Origin: Taibaiella helva
GTDB lineage: Bacteria > Bacteroidota > Bacteroidia > Chitinophagales > Chitinophagaceae
Assembly (NCBI RefSeq): GCF_003545695.1
Contig: NZ_QUZZ01000001.1
Location: forward strand, 434,001 to 498,000
Reading direction: 5' to 3'
Length of the DNA: 64,000 nucleotides
Part shown: one piece after another, positions 25,488 to 34,688 of the stretch
How the letters are laid out: each line of letters starts with the position of its first letter
Numbering within the stretch: position 1 is the first letter of the stretch
Translations under genes and position numbers: made by a program
The notes under the pieces: generated by a model
What the model saw: the letters and a program-made list of their open reading frames with translations, nothing else
The model's database searches: none
Told to the model about the DNA's origin: nothing

Positions 25488-27512
25488 ATGAAGAAAATCT
25501 TCTTATTGTTCCTTTCTTGCCTGCCTTTCGCGATGAAAGCGCAGGAGGTGATGACACCCGAGCTGCTATGGAGCCTGGGCCGGGTATCGGCAGTGAGCAT
25601 GAGCCCCGATGCCAAAACCTTATTGTATAAGGTAGCGAAGACCGACCTCGCTACTGAAAAAAGCAGTTCGGCATACTTCCTGCTCAACCTGGAAAACAAC
25701 CAGGTCAGCCAGACTGAGCTGCTGAACGGAAGAACTTTTGTCCAGTGGGATAAGAACGGTATGTATGCGACTAAGGGTGACGAGCTGTCCCGGAGCACTG
25801 ACAATGGCGCCAGCTGGACAGTGGTCTCTACACAGGTACAGGATGCAGAGAACCTGAGGGTATCACCCGATGGCCGCTGGGTCGCCTTTTCCAAAACGGT
25901 TCCTTCGGAAAAAGTGCTGGGCAAAGAGCGCTACAACGACGTAGGAAACAGCACAGCCCAGGTCTATACCGATCTCAACTACCGTCACTGGGATACCTGG
26001 AACGATGGCAAAGTATCGCATGTATTCCTGGCCAGTATCGATAATCCCCGTACACCGGTAAAGGACATCATGGCCGGCGAGCCTTACGACTGTCCCCAGA
26101 AGCCTTTTGGCGGTGCCGAGGATTTTGTCTTCAGCGGCGACAGCAAAACAGTGGTATATGTATGCAAGAAGAAAGCCGGCAAAGCCTATGCGCAAAGCAC
26201 CAATACCGACCTCTACGCCTACGATATCGGTGATGGCAAAACCAGCAACTGGACGGAAGGTATGATGGGCTATGATGTGGCCCCCTCCTTCAGCCCCGAT
26301 GGTAAAAAGATTGCCTGGCTCAGCATGAAGCGCGATGGCTATGAAGCCGATAAGAACGACATCGTGGTTATGGACATTGCGACCAAAGCCAGGCTCAACC
26401 TGACTGCGGGATGGGATGAGACTGTTGACGGCGGTTTTGCCTGGAGCACCAAAGGCGATAAGATTTATTTCAATGCGGCCACCAAAGGAACGCAGCAATT
26501 GTTTGCGGTGAACGTGCCGGCCAATGTAATGGTCAAAATGATGCCTGCGGTCGCCCAGGTAACCAAAGGCATATTTGATGTGACCGGTGTAGTTGGTCAG
26601 CAGGGCAATAACCTGGTGGTATCCCGCACCGATATGAACCATGCGACGGAGCTGTTCCTGGTCGATCTGAAAAACGGCAATATGAAAGCGGTTACACATG
26701 CCAACGATGCCGTGTACAGCAAGTTGAAGCTGAGTGAGACTAAGCTGCGTATGGTCACCACCACCGACGGTAAGCAAATGGGCGTGTGGGTGATTTACCC
26801 GCCCGGTTTTGACCCTGCAAAAAAATACCCCACACTGCTGTATTGCCAGGGTGGCCCCGAATCCGCTTTGTCGCAGTTTTACAGCGTACGGTGGAACTTT
26901 CAGCTGATGGCCGCTAATGGTTATATTGTGGTAGCCCCCAACCGCCGCGGTATGCCGGGCTGGGGCGTAGCCTGGAATGAAGCCATCGCCAAAGACTGGG
27001 GTGGCCAGCCGATGAAAGATTACCTGTCGGCAATCGACGATGTGGCTAAGGAATCCTATGTAGACAAGAACCGCCTGGGTTGTGTGGGCGCCAGCTACGG
27101 CGGCTATAGTGTCTTCATGCTGGCGGGGATACACAACAACCGCTTCAAGAGCTTCATCGCTCACGATGGTTTGTTTGATATGAAGAGCTGGTACGGTACG
27201 ACAGAAGAGCTGTGGTTTGCCAATTGGGACCTGGGCGGTAACTACTGGAGCAAGCCCATTCCGAAAAGCTATGATCAGTTTAATCCTTCCAATTACATCG
27301 ATCAGTGGAACACGCCGATCATGGTCGTTCAGGGTGGTATCGATTTCCGGGTGCCCATCGAGCAGGGACTGGAAGCTTTCCAGGCTGCCCAGCTAAAAGG
27401 AATCAAGAGCAAGCTGCTGTATATCCCCAATGAGAACCACTGGGTGCTGCATGCGCACAATGGCCTGGTATGGCAACGCGAGTTCTTTGCCTGGCTGAAG
27501 GAGACATTGTAA
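25488..27512 (+). CDS. Exported S9-family (DPP/prolyl-oligopeptidase-like) peptidase
   Basis: A 674-residue secreted serine peptidase. A signal peptide (MKKIFLLFLSCLPFAMKAQE, 1-20) is followed by a WD40-like propeller (about 40-400) with TolB-like motifs (SPDGRWVAFSK, SPDGKKIAWLS). The C-terminal alpha/beta hydrolase domain holds the catalytic triad: Ser in GASYGGYS, Asp in GGIDFRVP and His in NENHWVLH. The family removes dipeptides or acyl-amino acids from short peptides in the periplasm. Starting at 25488 gives the clean signal peptide; the upstream ATG adds an Asn/Lys-rich tail. A terminator follows. Confidence 0.93.
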   Translation: MKKIFLLFLSCLPFAMKAQEVMTPELLWSLGRVSAVSMSPDAKTLLYKVAKTDLATEKSSSAYFLLNLENNQVSQTELLNGRTFVQWDKNGMYATKGDELSRSTDNGASWTVVSTQVQDAENLRVSPDGRWVAFSKTVPSEKVLGKERYNDVGNSTAQVYTDLNYRHWDTWNDGKVSHVFLASIDNPRTPVKDIMAGEPYDCPQKPFGGAEDFVFSGDSKTVVYVCKKKAGKAYAQSTNTDLYAYDIGDGKTSNWTEGMMGYDVAPSFSPDGKKIAWLSMKRDGYEADKNDIVVMDIATKARLNLTAGWDETVDGGFAWSTKGDKIYFNAATKGTQQLFAVNVPANVMVKMMPAVAQVTKGIFDVTGVVGQQGNNLVVSRTDMNHATELFLVDLKNGNMKAVTHANDAVYSKLKLSETKLRMVTTTDGKQMGVWVIYPPGFDPAKKYPTLLYCQGGPESALSQFYSVRWNFQLMAANGYIVVAPNRRGMPGWGVAWNEAIAKDWGGQPMKDYLSAIDDVAKESYVDKNRLGCVGASYGGYSVFMLAGIHNNRFKSFIAHDGLFDMKSWYGTTEELWFANWDLGGNYWSKPIPKSYDQFNPSNYIDQWNTPIMVVQGGIDFRVPIEQGLEAFQAAQLKGIKSKLLYIPNENHWVLHAHNGLVWQREFFAWLKETL

Positions 27513-27526
27513 TTTACGCTGAAAAA

Positions 27527-27561
27527 CAAAGGGCTGCACGGATCTACCGGGCGGCCCTTTG
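27527..27561. terminator. Convergent hairpin terminator
   Basis: CAAAGGGC (27527-27534) pairs with GCCCTTTG (27554-27561) between the peptidase gene and the converging regulator gene. Confidence 0.65.
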
Positions 27562-27591
27562 CCTTTATCCTGTTCTGCAGCGGACGGGGAC

Positions 27592-28347
27592 TTAACGGAA
27601 CGCCGCCAGCAGCTGTTCTTTATAGGCCGGCGATACCTCTATCTCTTCTCCGTCCTGCAGTGTCACATAGCCGCCGGTACCTTTGTGGTACGATTGAATA
27701 AAGTGGACATTGATCACATGCGATTTGTGCACCCGCAAAAAAGGGTGAGGCAATATCTCCGTAAAATGCTTCAGGAAACGGCAGACCATTTTTTTCCTTC
27801 CGTCGGCCAGGAAGACATCGGTAAAGTTACCATTGCCTTTCAGCCGTACGATCTCTTCCATCTTTACCACATCGAAGCCGTCGAGCGTGGGCAGGATCAC
27901 CTGCTGCTTTTCGGGCTTGCTTTCACGGGCATTGGCCACGATGATCTGGTTGCGGTTAAACAGCTGCTCCTTCTGCAGCTGCTGCTGCACCTTGTTCACC
28001 GCAAGGATCAGCTCTTCAATGCTTACCGGCTTCAGCAGGTAGTAAGCGGCGCTCTGGTTCAGCGCCTTGAGCGAGTACTCGGAGAAGGCCGTCACGAATA
28101 TCGTCTCAAACTGCAGATCCTGGCAAGCATCCAGTACATCAAAAGCATTACCGAAAGGCATTTCCACATCCAGGAATACCAGCTGCGGTTGTTGCTCGTG
28201 CAGCACGCTTACTGCTTCCCTGCTGTTCTGCGCCGTGCCGCATATCTGCACCTGCGGACAAAATTTGGCGATATAGCTTTGCAATGCGACCATGGCTGCA
28301 GCCTCATCTTCTACCAGCACGGCGCGTATTTTTTCGTTCGGGTTCAT
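27592..28347 (-). CDS. LytTR-family response regulator
   Basis: A 251-residue regulator. The receiver domain has an acidic pair (ED at 13-14), phospho-acceptor Asp60 (LVFLDVEMP) and a KPVSIEELI motif. The LytTR domain follows (about 145-251; DVVKMEEIVRLKGNGNFT; FLRVHKSHVIN; VSPAYKEQLLAAF). It overlaps the end of the kinase gene by 4 bases (ATGA), so kinase and regulator are coupled. The kinase is encoded first in this operon, unlike the locus at the left edge. A 21-bp-period direct repeat upstream of the kinase is a candidate target. Confidence 0.95.
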   Translation of the reverse strand: MNPNEKIRAVLVEDEAAAMVALQSYIAKFCPQVQICGTAQNSREAVSVLHEQQPQLVFLDVEMPFGNAFDVLDACQDLQFETIFVTAFSEYSLKALNQSAAYYLLKPVSIEELILAVNKVQQQLQKEQLFNRNQIIVANARESKPEKQQVILPTLDGFDVVKMEEIVRLKGNGNFTDVFLADGRKKMVCRFLKHFTEILPHPFLRVHKSHVINVHFIQSYHKGTGGYVTLQDGEEIEVSPAYKEQLLAAFR

Positions 28348-30155
28348 GATCTCATCATTAAAGGAAGCGTAAGCATCACCCTTGTGCCACTGGCATCATT
28401 GCGTGGCGCTATGTTCATGGTGATACGGGTCTTGTACAGGTCATTCAGCAGGCTGATGCGTTCGGCTGTGTTCGTCAGCCCGCGCGATTGATGAGCCTTC
28501 TGGTTCCTTGTCTTCAGCGCTTTGCTCCGCTCGAGGCCTATGCCATCGTCTTCGATAGTGATCTTAAGGCTTTGCTTTTCTTTGCTGAAACGCAGCGCCA
28601 GGTGGCCTTTCCCCTCTTTGTAACGGAGGCCGTGCCATATGGCATTCTCCAGGTGCGGCTGGATCAGCATATTAGGGATTAGGGTCGCATCGCTATCCAG
28701 CGTATCGTCCATCGTAATGCTATAATCAAACTGGTCGCGGAATCGCATATGCTCCAGCTCCAGGTATTGACGTAATTGCTCCGTCTCCGCACTTAACGTG
28801 ACAAAGTCCTTATTGGAATGCTCCATTACATTGCGCATCAGGCCCGAATAGGACGTAAGATATTTATTGGCCTCCAGCTCGTTGCTCTCCGCAATGTACT
28901 GGTTGACGCTGTTAAGGCTGTTGAAGATGAAATGCGGGTTCATCTCGCGTCGCAGCGATTGCAGGGCTATCCTTTTGTTCTTTAACCTGATCGCCATCCA
29001 GGAGCGCAGCACCAGGAAGAGCAGCACCAGCATGACTATCGTAGCGCCAAGCAGAAAGTAGTTGAAGCGGTTCTTGCGGCTGATCAGCTCCAGCTGCAGC
29101 CGGCGCTCCTTTTCCAGTTCCCTGATACGCCCTTCTGTGACCTCGTACAGCTTGTTGTCTACAAGCGAGCTGTCGGTACGGATAAGGGTATCCAGCTGGC
29201 CCAGGAAAGCGCGCGACAGGGCCAGGCTGCGGTCGTAATCCTTACGGTCTTCATAATACCCGATCAAAGCCATGAGGCAGTCTTTCGCTTTGAGCGTATA
29301 GCCTTGCTGCAGCGCCAGGCGATAGGCTTCGAGTAGCAGGGCTTCGGTCCGTGCGGCATTGTGCTGGCGGGAATAGAGAAGCGCGAGCTCCTGCAGCTGG
29401 TCGATCTGCTGCTCTGCATTTCCCTGCTGCTTTGCTCGGGCCAGTCCCGCTTCGCTCAATGCGATAGCCTTATCCAGCTGGTTGTCGGCGACATAAGCGT
29501 CAGTGATCTTTTTCTGCAGCTGCGCAGTGGCATCGGCATCATTCGTAACGGCTATGGCTTTCCGGTAGCTCTCGATCGCGCCCCGGGTGTCCTTTTGCTG
29601 CAATTGATTTTCCGCCAGCTGCCGGTAGGCGTCTGCTGCTTCATCTTTTCTGCCGCTTTTCTCAAGGAGATCGATATTGGATTGCACCAGCTCCTGCTGC
29701 ATACCCGGATCGTTGACCTGTAGCCGCTTTACATCATTGCTATTGGCCTGGAAGAAAGTGTTGTCCTGCGCATTCCCGGCCGCCGACTGGTAATTGGCAA
29801 TGGCCGGCGCGATCTTCTGCTGCGCTTCCTGCGCCTGCGCCAGCTTGCGGCTGACAGCAGCAAGCTCTTCCGTTTTCTTCAGGCGGGTATAGATCTCTTT
29901 CGCTTTTTTAAGCTGCTCCTCTGCGCGGGCATTGTCGCCTTGGTTCAGGAACTCCCGGGCCAGCTTTTCATATTGCTGTGCGGCTTGCAGGTCATCCGCA
30001 TCCGAAAGCGATTTGCTGAGCGCTTCCGAGGCTGTCCGTAATTTATAAGCCTTGCTTTTTGCCTTGCCCTGTACCATAGCGGAATCCTGTGCCCGGGCAA
30101 TCATGCCGGGGACAAGGAGCAAGTACAGGAAAAGCAGTTTCAGGGCGCGGTACAT
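28344..30155 (-). CDS. TPR-containing LytS-type sensor histidine kinase
   Basis: A 603-residue membrane kinase. It has a signal peptide (about 1-22), a helical TPR region (about 35-340; many Ala/Gln-rich repeats), a membrane span (about 365-390) and a His_kinase box, NPHFIFNSLN, at 406-415 with His408. The HATPase has MLIQPHLENAIWHG and EDDGIG (near 536). It is the cognate partner of the overlapping LytTR regulator. The periplasmic TPR domain suggests that a protein or peptide is sensed. The divergent spacer upstream also serves the vWA gene. Confidence 0.93.
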   Translation of the reverse strand: MYRALKLLFLYLLLVPGMIARAQDSAMVQGKAKSKAYKLRTASEALSKSLSDADDLQAAQQYEKLAREFLNQGDNARAEEQLKKAKEIYTRLKKTEELAAVSRKLAQAQEAQQKIAPAIANYQSAAGNAQDNTFFQANSNDVKRLQVNDPGMQQELVQSNIDLLEKSGRKDEAADAYRQLAENQLQQKDTRGAIESYRKAIAVTNDADATAQLQKKITDAYVADNQLDKAIALSEAGLARAKQQGNAEQQIDQLQELALLYSRQHNAARTEALLLEAYRLALQQGYTLKAKDCLMALIGYYEDRKDYDRSLALSRAFLGQLDTLIRTDSSLVDNKLYEVTEGRIRELEKERRLQLELISRKNRFNYFLLGATIVMLVLLFLVLRSWMAIRLKNKRIALQSLRREMNPHFIFNSLNSVNQYIAESNELEANKYLTSYSGLMRNVMEHSNKDFVTLSAETEQLRQYLELEHMRFRDQFDYSITMDDTLDSDATLIPNMLIQPHLENAIWHGLRYKEGKGHLALRFSKEKQSLKITIEDDGIGLERSKALKTRNQKAHQSRGLTNTAERISLLNDLYKTRITMNIAPRNDASGTRVMLTLPLMMRS

Positions 30156-30208
30156 GCTGTTCGGAATTTTGATGTAAAATAAGCCAATTTGAAAGGGATA
30201 ACCTAAGA

Positions 30209-30239
30209 TTTCACCCAGTCGAACGGCCGTTTCACCAAG
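30209..30239. promoter_or_regulatory. Direct-repeat operator of LytTR type
   Basis: TTTCACCCAG (30209-30218) and TTTCACCAAG (30230-30239) match at 9 of 10 bases and are separated by exactly 11 nt, i.e. a 21-bp period. E. coli LytTR regulators YpdB and BtsR bind tandem repeats of this spacing. It lies between the kinase/regulator operon and the vWA operon, about 30 bp upstream of the -7 element of the latter. Confidence 0.55.
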
Positions 30240-30268
30240 TGTGCCGGCAATAGGTCCGGAGGCCGGGA

Positions 30269-30276
30269 TACATTTG
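30269..30276 (+). promoter_or_regulatory. -7 element of the vWA/rhodanese operon
   Basis: TACATTTG, full match to TAnnTTTG, 24 bases before the ATG at 30300. Confidence 0.65.
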
Positions 30277-30299
30277 TGCTGTACTTAAAATGATTCCAT

Positions 30300-31469
30300 A
30301 TGAAAACGATATTGCTGGCCGGAGCGCTGCTGCTGACATCCGGCATCTTTACCCGCTGTACTGCGCATACAAGGCCCGAATCGGCCGCAACAGATCCACA
30401 GGGCGACCATCATGCACCGGATACCGATAATACGCGGGTCCAGGTTGCCCTGCTGCTCGATACTTCGAACAGTATGGACGGATTGATCGATCAGGCCAAA
30501 TCCCGCCTTTGGAATATCGTGAATACCCTTACCACGCTGAAATATAAAGGTAAGACACCAGTGGTGGAGATCGCCTTGTATGAATACGGTAATGACGGCC
30601 TGTCGGGCGAAAGCGGCTACATCCGCCAGCTAACGGCATTGACCACCGATCTGGACCTTATCTCCGAAAAGCTCTTCAGCTTAAGAACCAATGGCGGTAA
30701 CGAATACTGCGGCGCCGTGATCGGCCAGGCCGTAAAGAAGCTGCGCTGGAGCAACAACAGCACTGCTATGAAGCTGGTCTATATCGCAGGTAACGAACCT
30801 TTCGACCAAGGCAATGTGAGCTATAAAGAAATGATCAGCGATGCTGTGGCGCACGATATCTATATCAATACCATTTTCTGCGGCAACAGGGAAGAAGGCA
30901 TCGATACCTATTGGAAGGATGGTGCGGAACGCGGGAAAGGCAAATACTTCAATATCGATTCGGACAGGAAGGTGCGGTTCATCGAAACGCCTTATGACAA
31001 ACGCATAGAGGCCTGTAACGAAAAGGTCAACAAGACTTATCTAGGCTACGGTACGGCCGGCTCAGCCCGTAAAAGCTATCAGGAGCTGCAGGACGCCAAT
31101 GCCCGTACAGTGTCTGCCGCCAACTATACAGAGCGGGCTGTCAGCAAATCGAAAGCCATGTATAAGAATGCCGAGTGGGACCTGGTAGACAAGGTAAAAG
31201 ATGACAAGCGTGCCCTGGAAAAACTGTCCCCGGAAGACATGCCGGGAGAGCTGAAGGGTAAGAACAAAGCGGAAATCGCGGCGATTGTGGCCGGCAAAGC
31301 GAAAGAGCGGGAAGCCCTGCAGAAAGAGATCGCACAACTGGCCCGCGAACGCCAGGCCTATATCGACGAAGCGATGAAGAAAGAAGATACGAAAGACGAC
31401 CTGGGCGCGGCGATCAGTAACACTATCCTTGAGCTGGCCAGGACCAAAGGCTATGTCGCTGTACAATAA
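30300..31469 (+). CDS. vWA-domain lipoprotein-like exported protein
   Basis: A 389-residue protein with a short N-terminal export signal ending in a possible lipobox (SGIFTRC, Cys20). A von Willebrand A domain (about 45-240) carries an intact MIDAS motif D-T-S-N-S (54-58). The C-terminal about 120 residues are charged and helical, probably coiled coil (KAKEREALQKEIAQLARER). vWA domains bind ligands through a metal ion. It starts an operon with the rhodanese-like gene 18 bases downstream and is divergent from the kinase/LytTR pair, possibly under its control. No chaperone-type MoxR ATPase is nearby. Function unknown. Confidence 0.78.
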   Translation: MKTILLAGALLLTSGIFTRCTAHTRPESAATDPQGDHHAPDTDNTRVQVALLLDTSNSMDGLIDQAKSRLWNIVNTLTTLKYKGKTPVVEIALYEYGNDGLSGESGYIRQLTALTTDLDLISEKLFSLRTNGGNEYCGAVIGQAVKKLRWSNNSTAMKLVYIAGNEPFDQGNVSYKEMISDAVAHDIYINTIFCGNREEGIDTYWKDGAERGKGKYFNIDSDRKVRFIETPYDKRIEACNEKVNKTYLGYGTAGSARKSYQELQDANARTVSAANYTERAVSKSKAMYKNAEWDLVDKVKDDKRALEKLSPEDMPGELKGKNKAEIAAIVAGKAKEREALQKEIAQLARERQAYIDEAMKKEDTKDDLGAAISNTILELARTKGYVAVQ

Positions 31470-31487
31470 TCCTCAAAAACGATCCAT

Positions 31488-32063
31488 ATGAAAGCCGTCC
31501 TTTTTTTCTTCGCTGCCTGCCAGCTGAGCGCAGTAAGCAATGCTGAAGCACAAACCCTGCCGCCGGCTAAAGTGAGCTACGAAAACTACGAAGCGCTGGT
31601 AGCGGCTGTGAAGCCACACCGCGCACAGCGCCTCGTCGGGCTTAGCCGTTTCCTGGAAATGAGCAGGGAGCCCAATACGATCATCCTCGATACACGTTCG
31701 GCTGAAATGTACCGGAGGAAGCATATTAAAGGCGCAGTCAACCTGAGTTTCTCCGATTTCACACAGGAAAGCCTGGCGGCATTGATCCCCAGCCGGAATA
31801 CCCGGATACTGATCTATTGCAACAACAATATAGAAGGCGACCCGTTAGTCTTTGCCACCAAAACAGTAGTACCCAAACTGGCGGGGCCGGAAACCAAGCC
31901 CGTTACCCTTGCCCTGAATATACCGACTTATATCAATCTTTACGGCTATGGTTATACCAACGTATTCGAACTTTCGGAATTGGTGCCTGTATTGCACGCC
32001 GGGCTTGAATTTGAAGGCGCCGACATGCACCGGTACAAAACATTTCAGCGATATAAAAAATGA
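31488..32063 (+). CDS. Exported rhodanese-like protein
   Basis: A 191-residue protein with a signal peptide (about 1-21) and a rhodanese-type core: FLEMSREPNTIILDTRSAEMY (55-75), KGAVNLSFSDF and a candidate active Cys111 in ILIYCNNNIEGD. The usual short Cys-containing loop is replaced by a longer Asn-rich stretch before the next helix, so classical sulfurtransferase activity is doubtful. The region YINLYGYGYTNVFELSELV at the C-terminal side fits rhodanese beta-alpha packing. It is the second gene of the vWA operon. Periplasmic location inferred. Confidence 0.8.
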   Translation: MKAVLFFFAACQLSAVSNAEAQTLPPAKVSYENYEALVAAVKPHRAQRLVGLSRFLEMSREPNTIILDTRSAEMYRRKHIKGAVNLSFSDFTQESLAALIPSRNTRILIYCNNNIEGDPLVFATKTVVPKLAGPETKPVTLALNIPTYINLYGYGYTNVFELSELVPVLHAGLEFEGADMHRYKTFQRYKK

Positions 32064-32184
32064 TGATGCGAAAATGCCTGATGGCCGTTTCAATCTATGT
32101 GCGGTTCGGAATCCTCTAGCCCCCGGTTTAACTTTAATTAACCTTAATCCATATTGCATTAACCTTGCTGCCTTTGCCCGGGAT

Positions 32185-32192
32185 TACTTTTG
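32185..32192 (+). promoter_or_regulatory. -7 element of the outer-membrane receptor gene
   Basis: TACTTTTG, predicted start near 32197, leader about 14 nt to the ATG at 32211. Confidence 0.6.
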
Positions 32193-32210
32193 TGCCCGGA
32201 ATAAGGCTTT

Positions 32211-34625
32211 ATGAACAAGTTGTTTTTGCGCCCCTGTATCACCCTGTTGTGCCTGATCGCCTCTCATGGCCTGATGGCACAACCCACCATTTCGGGCAAA
32301 ATAACCGACACCTCGAAACGGCCGCTTGCCTTTGCAGCGGTCTATCTGCTGGGCAGCGACAGCAGCGTGCAGCGCAGCACTTTTGCGGATACTGCCGGCG
32401 ATTACCGGTTGGCGGAAATTCCCGCAGGCGTCCTTTGGCTGAAGGCGACAGCGATAGGCTATGCAGAGCGGCTTGTACCGCTCGCTGCTGACTTCGCGGG
32501 CAGGCTGCCGGATATCGTGCTGAAGGCGGAGCAGCATGCTATGCAGGAAGTAAGCATCGTTGCAGCCAGGTCGCTCCTGGAGCGCAAGCCCGACAGGCTG
32601 ATCTTTAATGTCGCTTCCAGTGTGACGGTGGCGGGCGGTACAGCGTTGGATGCGCTGAAAAAGACGCCCGGCATATGGATCCGGCAGCAGGACAACAGCA
32701 TCAACCTGGTGGGAAAGAGCGCTGTGCAGGTCATGATCAACGATAAGCTGCAGCAGCTGTCGGGGGAAGAGCTGATGGCGCTGCTGCAAAGCATACCTTC
32801 AGACAACATCGAACGGATCGAAGTGATTACAGCGCCCCCGGCACAATACGATGCTGCCGGCAATACAGGCTTCGTGCACATCGTACTGAAGAAAAATAAC
32901 CGGCAAGGACTCAACGGCAGCCTTCGCGCCGGCTACGAGCAGGCCTCTTATGGAAAAAGTCTGGCCGGCGCCGAGCTCAATTACCGTTCGGGAAAATGGA
33001 ACCTGTACGGCAATGCCAGCTACAGCAACGGCAGCAACCAGATCGTCGAAAGGCTGAATACGCCTTATCCGGCGCAGCTGTTCCAGGTTACCGACGACTA
33101 TAAGCGCATACTGAAGCCCCTGCAGTATACCGCCGGTATCGACTACGAGCCGAACCGCAATGCGATGCTCGGACTGCAATATACCGCTGTTTGGGCCAAC
33201 AGGGCCAACGAAGGACAGACCCGTACCCGGGCGCTCAACGGCATAACCGGTCTTTCCGATTCCATGTTCAATACAACAAGCTACAGTACGGCCCGAAGCA
33301 GCAACCAGGTGCTGAATCTCAACTACCAGTGGACCATCGACAGCAGCGGGAAAAAGCTCAACATTAATGCCAACCGGCTATGGTTCGACGGCCGGCGTAG
33401 CAACGATTTCAGTACTACCCACTATGATCATGAATGGCAGACACCGTCCGGGCCTGCTTTTCACAACCTGACCAACGGCCGGCAGGATATCGGGATCACT
33501 ACGGCACAGGCGGATGTAACACTTCCTTATCCCTGGCTGTCCTTGTCTTTCGGCGGGAAGCTCAGCTTTATCGACAACAGCAGCGCCAATCACTTTTACT
33601 ACGAAGATGGCGGGCAGACCTATGAAGATCCTTCTATTTCCAATGCTTTTACTTACAAGGAACGGGTACAGGCGCTTTACCTCAGCACCGCGCGAAGCCT
33701 GGGCCGCTGGCAATTCCAGGCCGGGCTGCGCGCTGAATACACACAAACAACAGGCTATTCCAACAGCCTGGCCCGGCGCAGCGAGAACCGCTATCTTAAA
33801 CTCTTTCCAACAGCTTATCTGCAGTACCAGCTGAGTGATAAGCACAGCTGGAGCCTGAGCTACAGCAAGCGGATCAACCGGCCCGACTATCGCAGCCTCG
33901 ATCCCTACCGTGCTTATGCCACGCCCTATCATTATAGCGAAGGCAATCCTTTCTTAGAGCCTTCCATCAACCACAATACAGAGCTCAGCTATACGATGCA
34001 CAGCCGTTTTGTCTTTGCCGCTTTCTACCAGTATGAGCAGAACCACTTCGGCTCCGTATGGATGATCGATCCTGTGAAGAAAGTGACCTCTGGCATCAGC
34101 CGCAACTTCGCCGATTTTATGGCTTACGGGCTGAATGCTACTGCTGCTTTTCAACCTTTTGCTTTCTGGGAAATGCAAGCCCAGCTTAGCGTCCAGCAGC
34201 AGCAGCTGAAGAGCAGGGAGTATACCGCAACAACACAATCCCACAGTCTGCCGATGTATTATATTTACCTGGGCAACAGTTTCAGCCTTAACGCCGGGCG
34301 TACGCTCCTTGCCGAGCTGAACGGCTTTTACCTGAGCCGCTACCGGGAAGACTTCCTGGAGATACGGCCTATGGGCGGCATTGATGCGGGCTTCAAGGTG
34401 CTGCTCGCAAAGCGGAAAATTGCCCTTGCGCTGAATGTATCCGATATGCTGGCCAGCCAGAAAGCCCGGGGCTTTCATGTCGTTACCGGCCAATCGGTCG
34501 ACAACTATTTCGATAGTCGCAATCTGCGCTTGTCGGTGAATTATAAATGGGGGAATCCTAAGCTGAAGGCGCGGAGAGACCGTAACACCGGTATTGAAGA
34601 GGAGAAGAGCAGGGCGGGGCAATAG
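32211..34625 (+). CDS. TonB-dependent-receptor-like outer-membrane barrel (OMP_b-brl_3 type)
   Basis: An 804-residue outer-membrane protein. It has a signal peptide (about 1-24), a carboxypeptidase-D-like regulatory domain (about 26-105; ISGKITDTSKRPLAFAAVYL), a plug domain (about 125-220; GGTALDALKKTPGIWI, VQVMINDKLQQLSGEELM) and a C-terminal 22-strand-type barrel (about 240-790). The plug lacks an obvious TonB box, typical for this subfamily. It would import or bind an unknown ligand. No SusD partner is adjacent, so it is not a classical polysaccharide-utilisation pair. The final residues (ARRDRNTGIEEEKSRAGQ) extend past the barrel. Confidence 0.9.
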   Translation: MNKLFLRPCITLLCLIASHGLMAQPTISGKITDTSKRPLAFAAVYLLGSDSSVQRSTFADTAGDYRLAEIPAGVLWLKATAIGYAERLVPLAADFAGRLPDIVLKAEQHAMQEVSIVAARSLLERKPDRLIFNVASSVTVAGGTALDALKKTPGIWIRQQDNSINLVGKSAVQVMINDKLQQLSGEELMALLQSIPSDNIERIEVITAPPAQYDAAGNTGFVHIVLKKNNRQGLNGSLRAGYEQASYGKSLAGAELNYRSGKWNLYGNASYSNGSNQIVERLNTPYPAQLFQVTDDYKRILKPLQYTAGIDYEPNRNAMLGLQYTAVWANRANEGQTRTRALNGITGLSDSMFNTTSYSTARSSNQVLNLNYQWTIDSSGKKLNINANRLWFDGRRSNDFSTTHYDHEWQTPSGPAFHNLTNGRQDIGITTAQADVTLPYPWLSLSFGGKLSFIDNSSANHFYYEDGGQTYEDPSISNAFTYKERVQALYLSTARSLGRWQFQAGLRAEYTQTTGYSNSLARRSENRYLKLFPTAYLQYQLSDKHSWSLSYSKRINRPDYRSLDPYRAYATPYHYSEGNPFLEPSINHNTELSYTMHSRFVFAAFYQYEQNHFGSVWMIDPVKKVTSGISRNFADFMAYGLNATAAFQPFAFWEMQAQLSVQQQQLKSREYTATTQSHSLPMYYIYLGNSFSLNAGRTLLAELNGFYLSRYREDFLEIRPMGGIDAGFKVLLAKRKIALALNVSDMLASQKARGFHVVTGQSVDNYFDSRNLRLSVNYKWGNPKLKARRDRNTGIEEEKSRAGQ

Positions 34626-34639
34626 CCCTGCAAAAAGAG

Positions 34640-34672
34640 AAAGCCTCTTTTCCGGAGGAAAAAGAGGCTTTT
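34640..34672. terminator. Bidirectional terminator
   Basis: AAAGCCTCTTTTCC pairs with GGAAAAAGAGGCTTT (34640-34653 with 34657-34671), followed by T. It lies between the converging receptor gene and ndk. Confidence 0.88.
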
Positions 34673-34688
34673 CATAAGCTTATTATTC

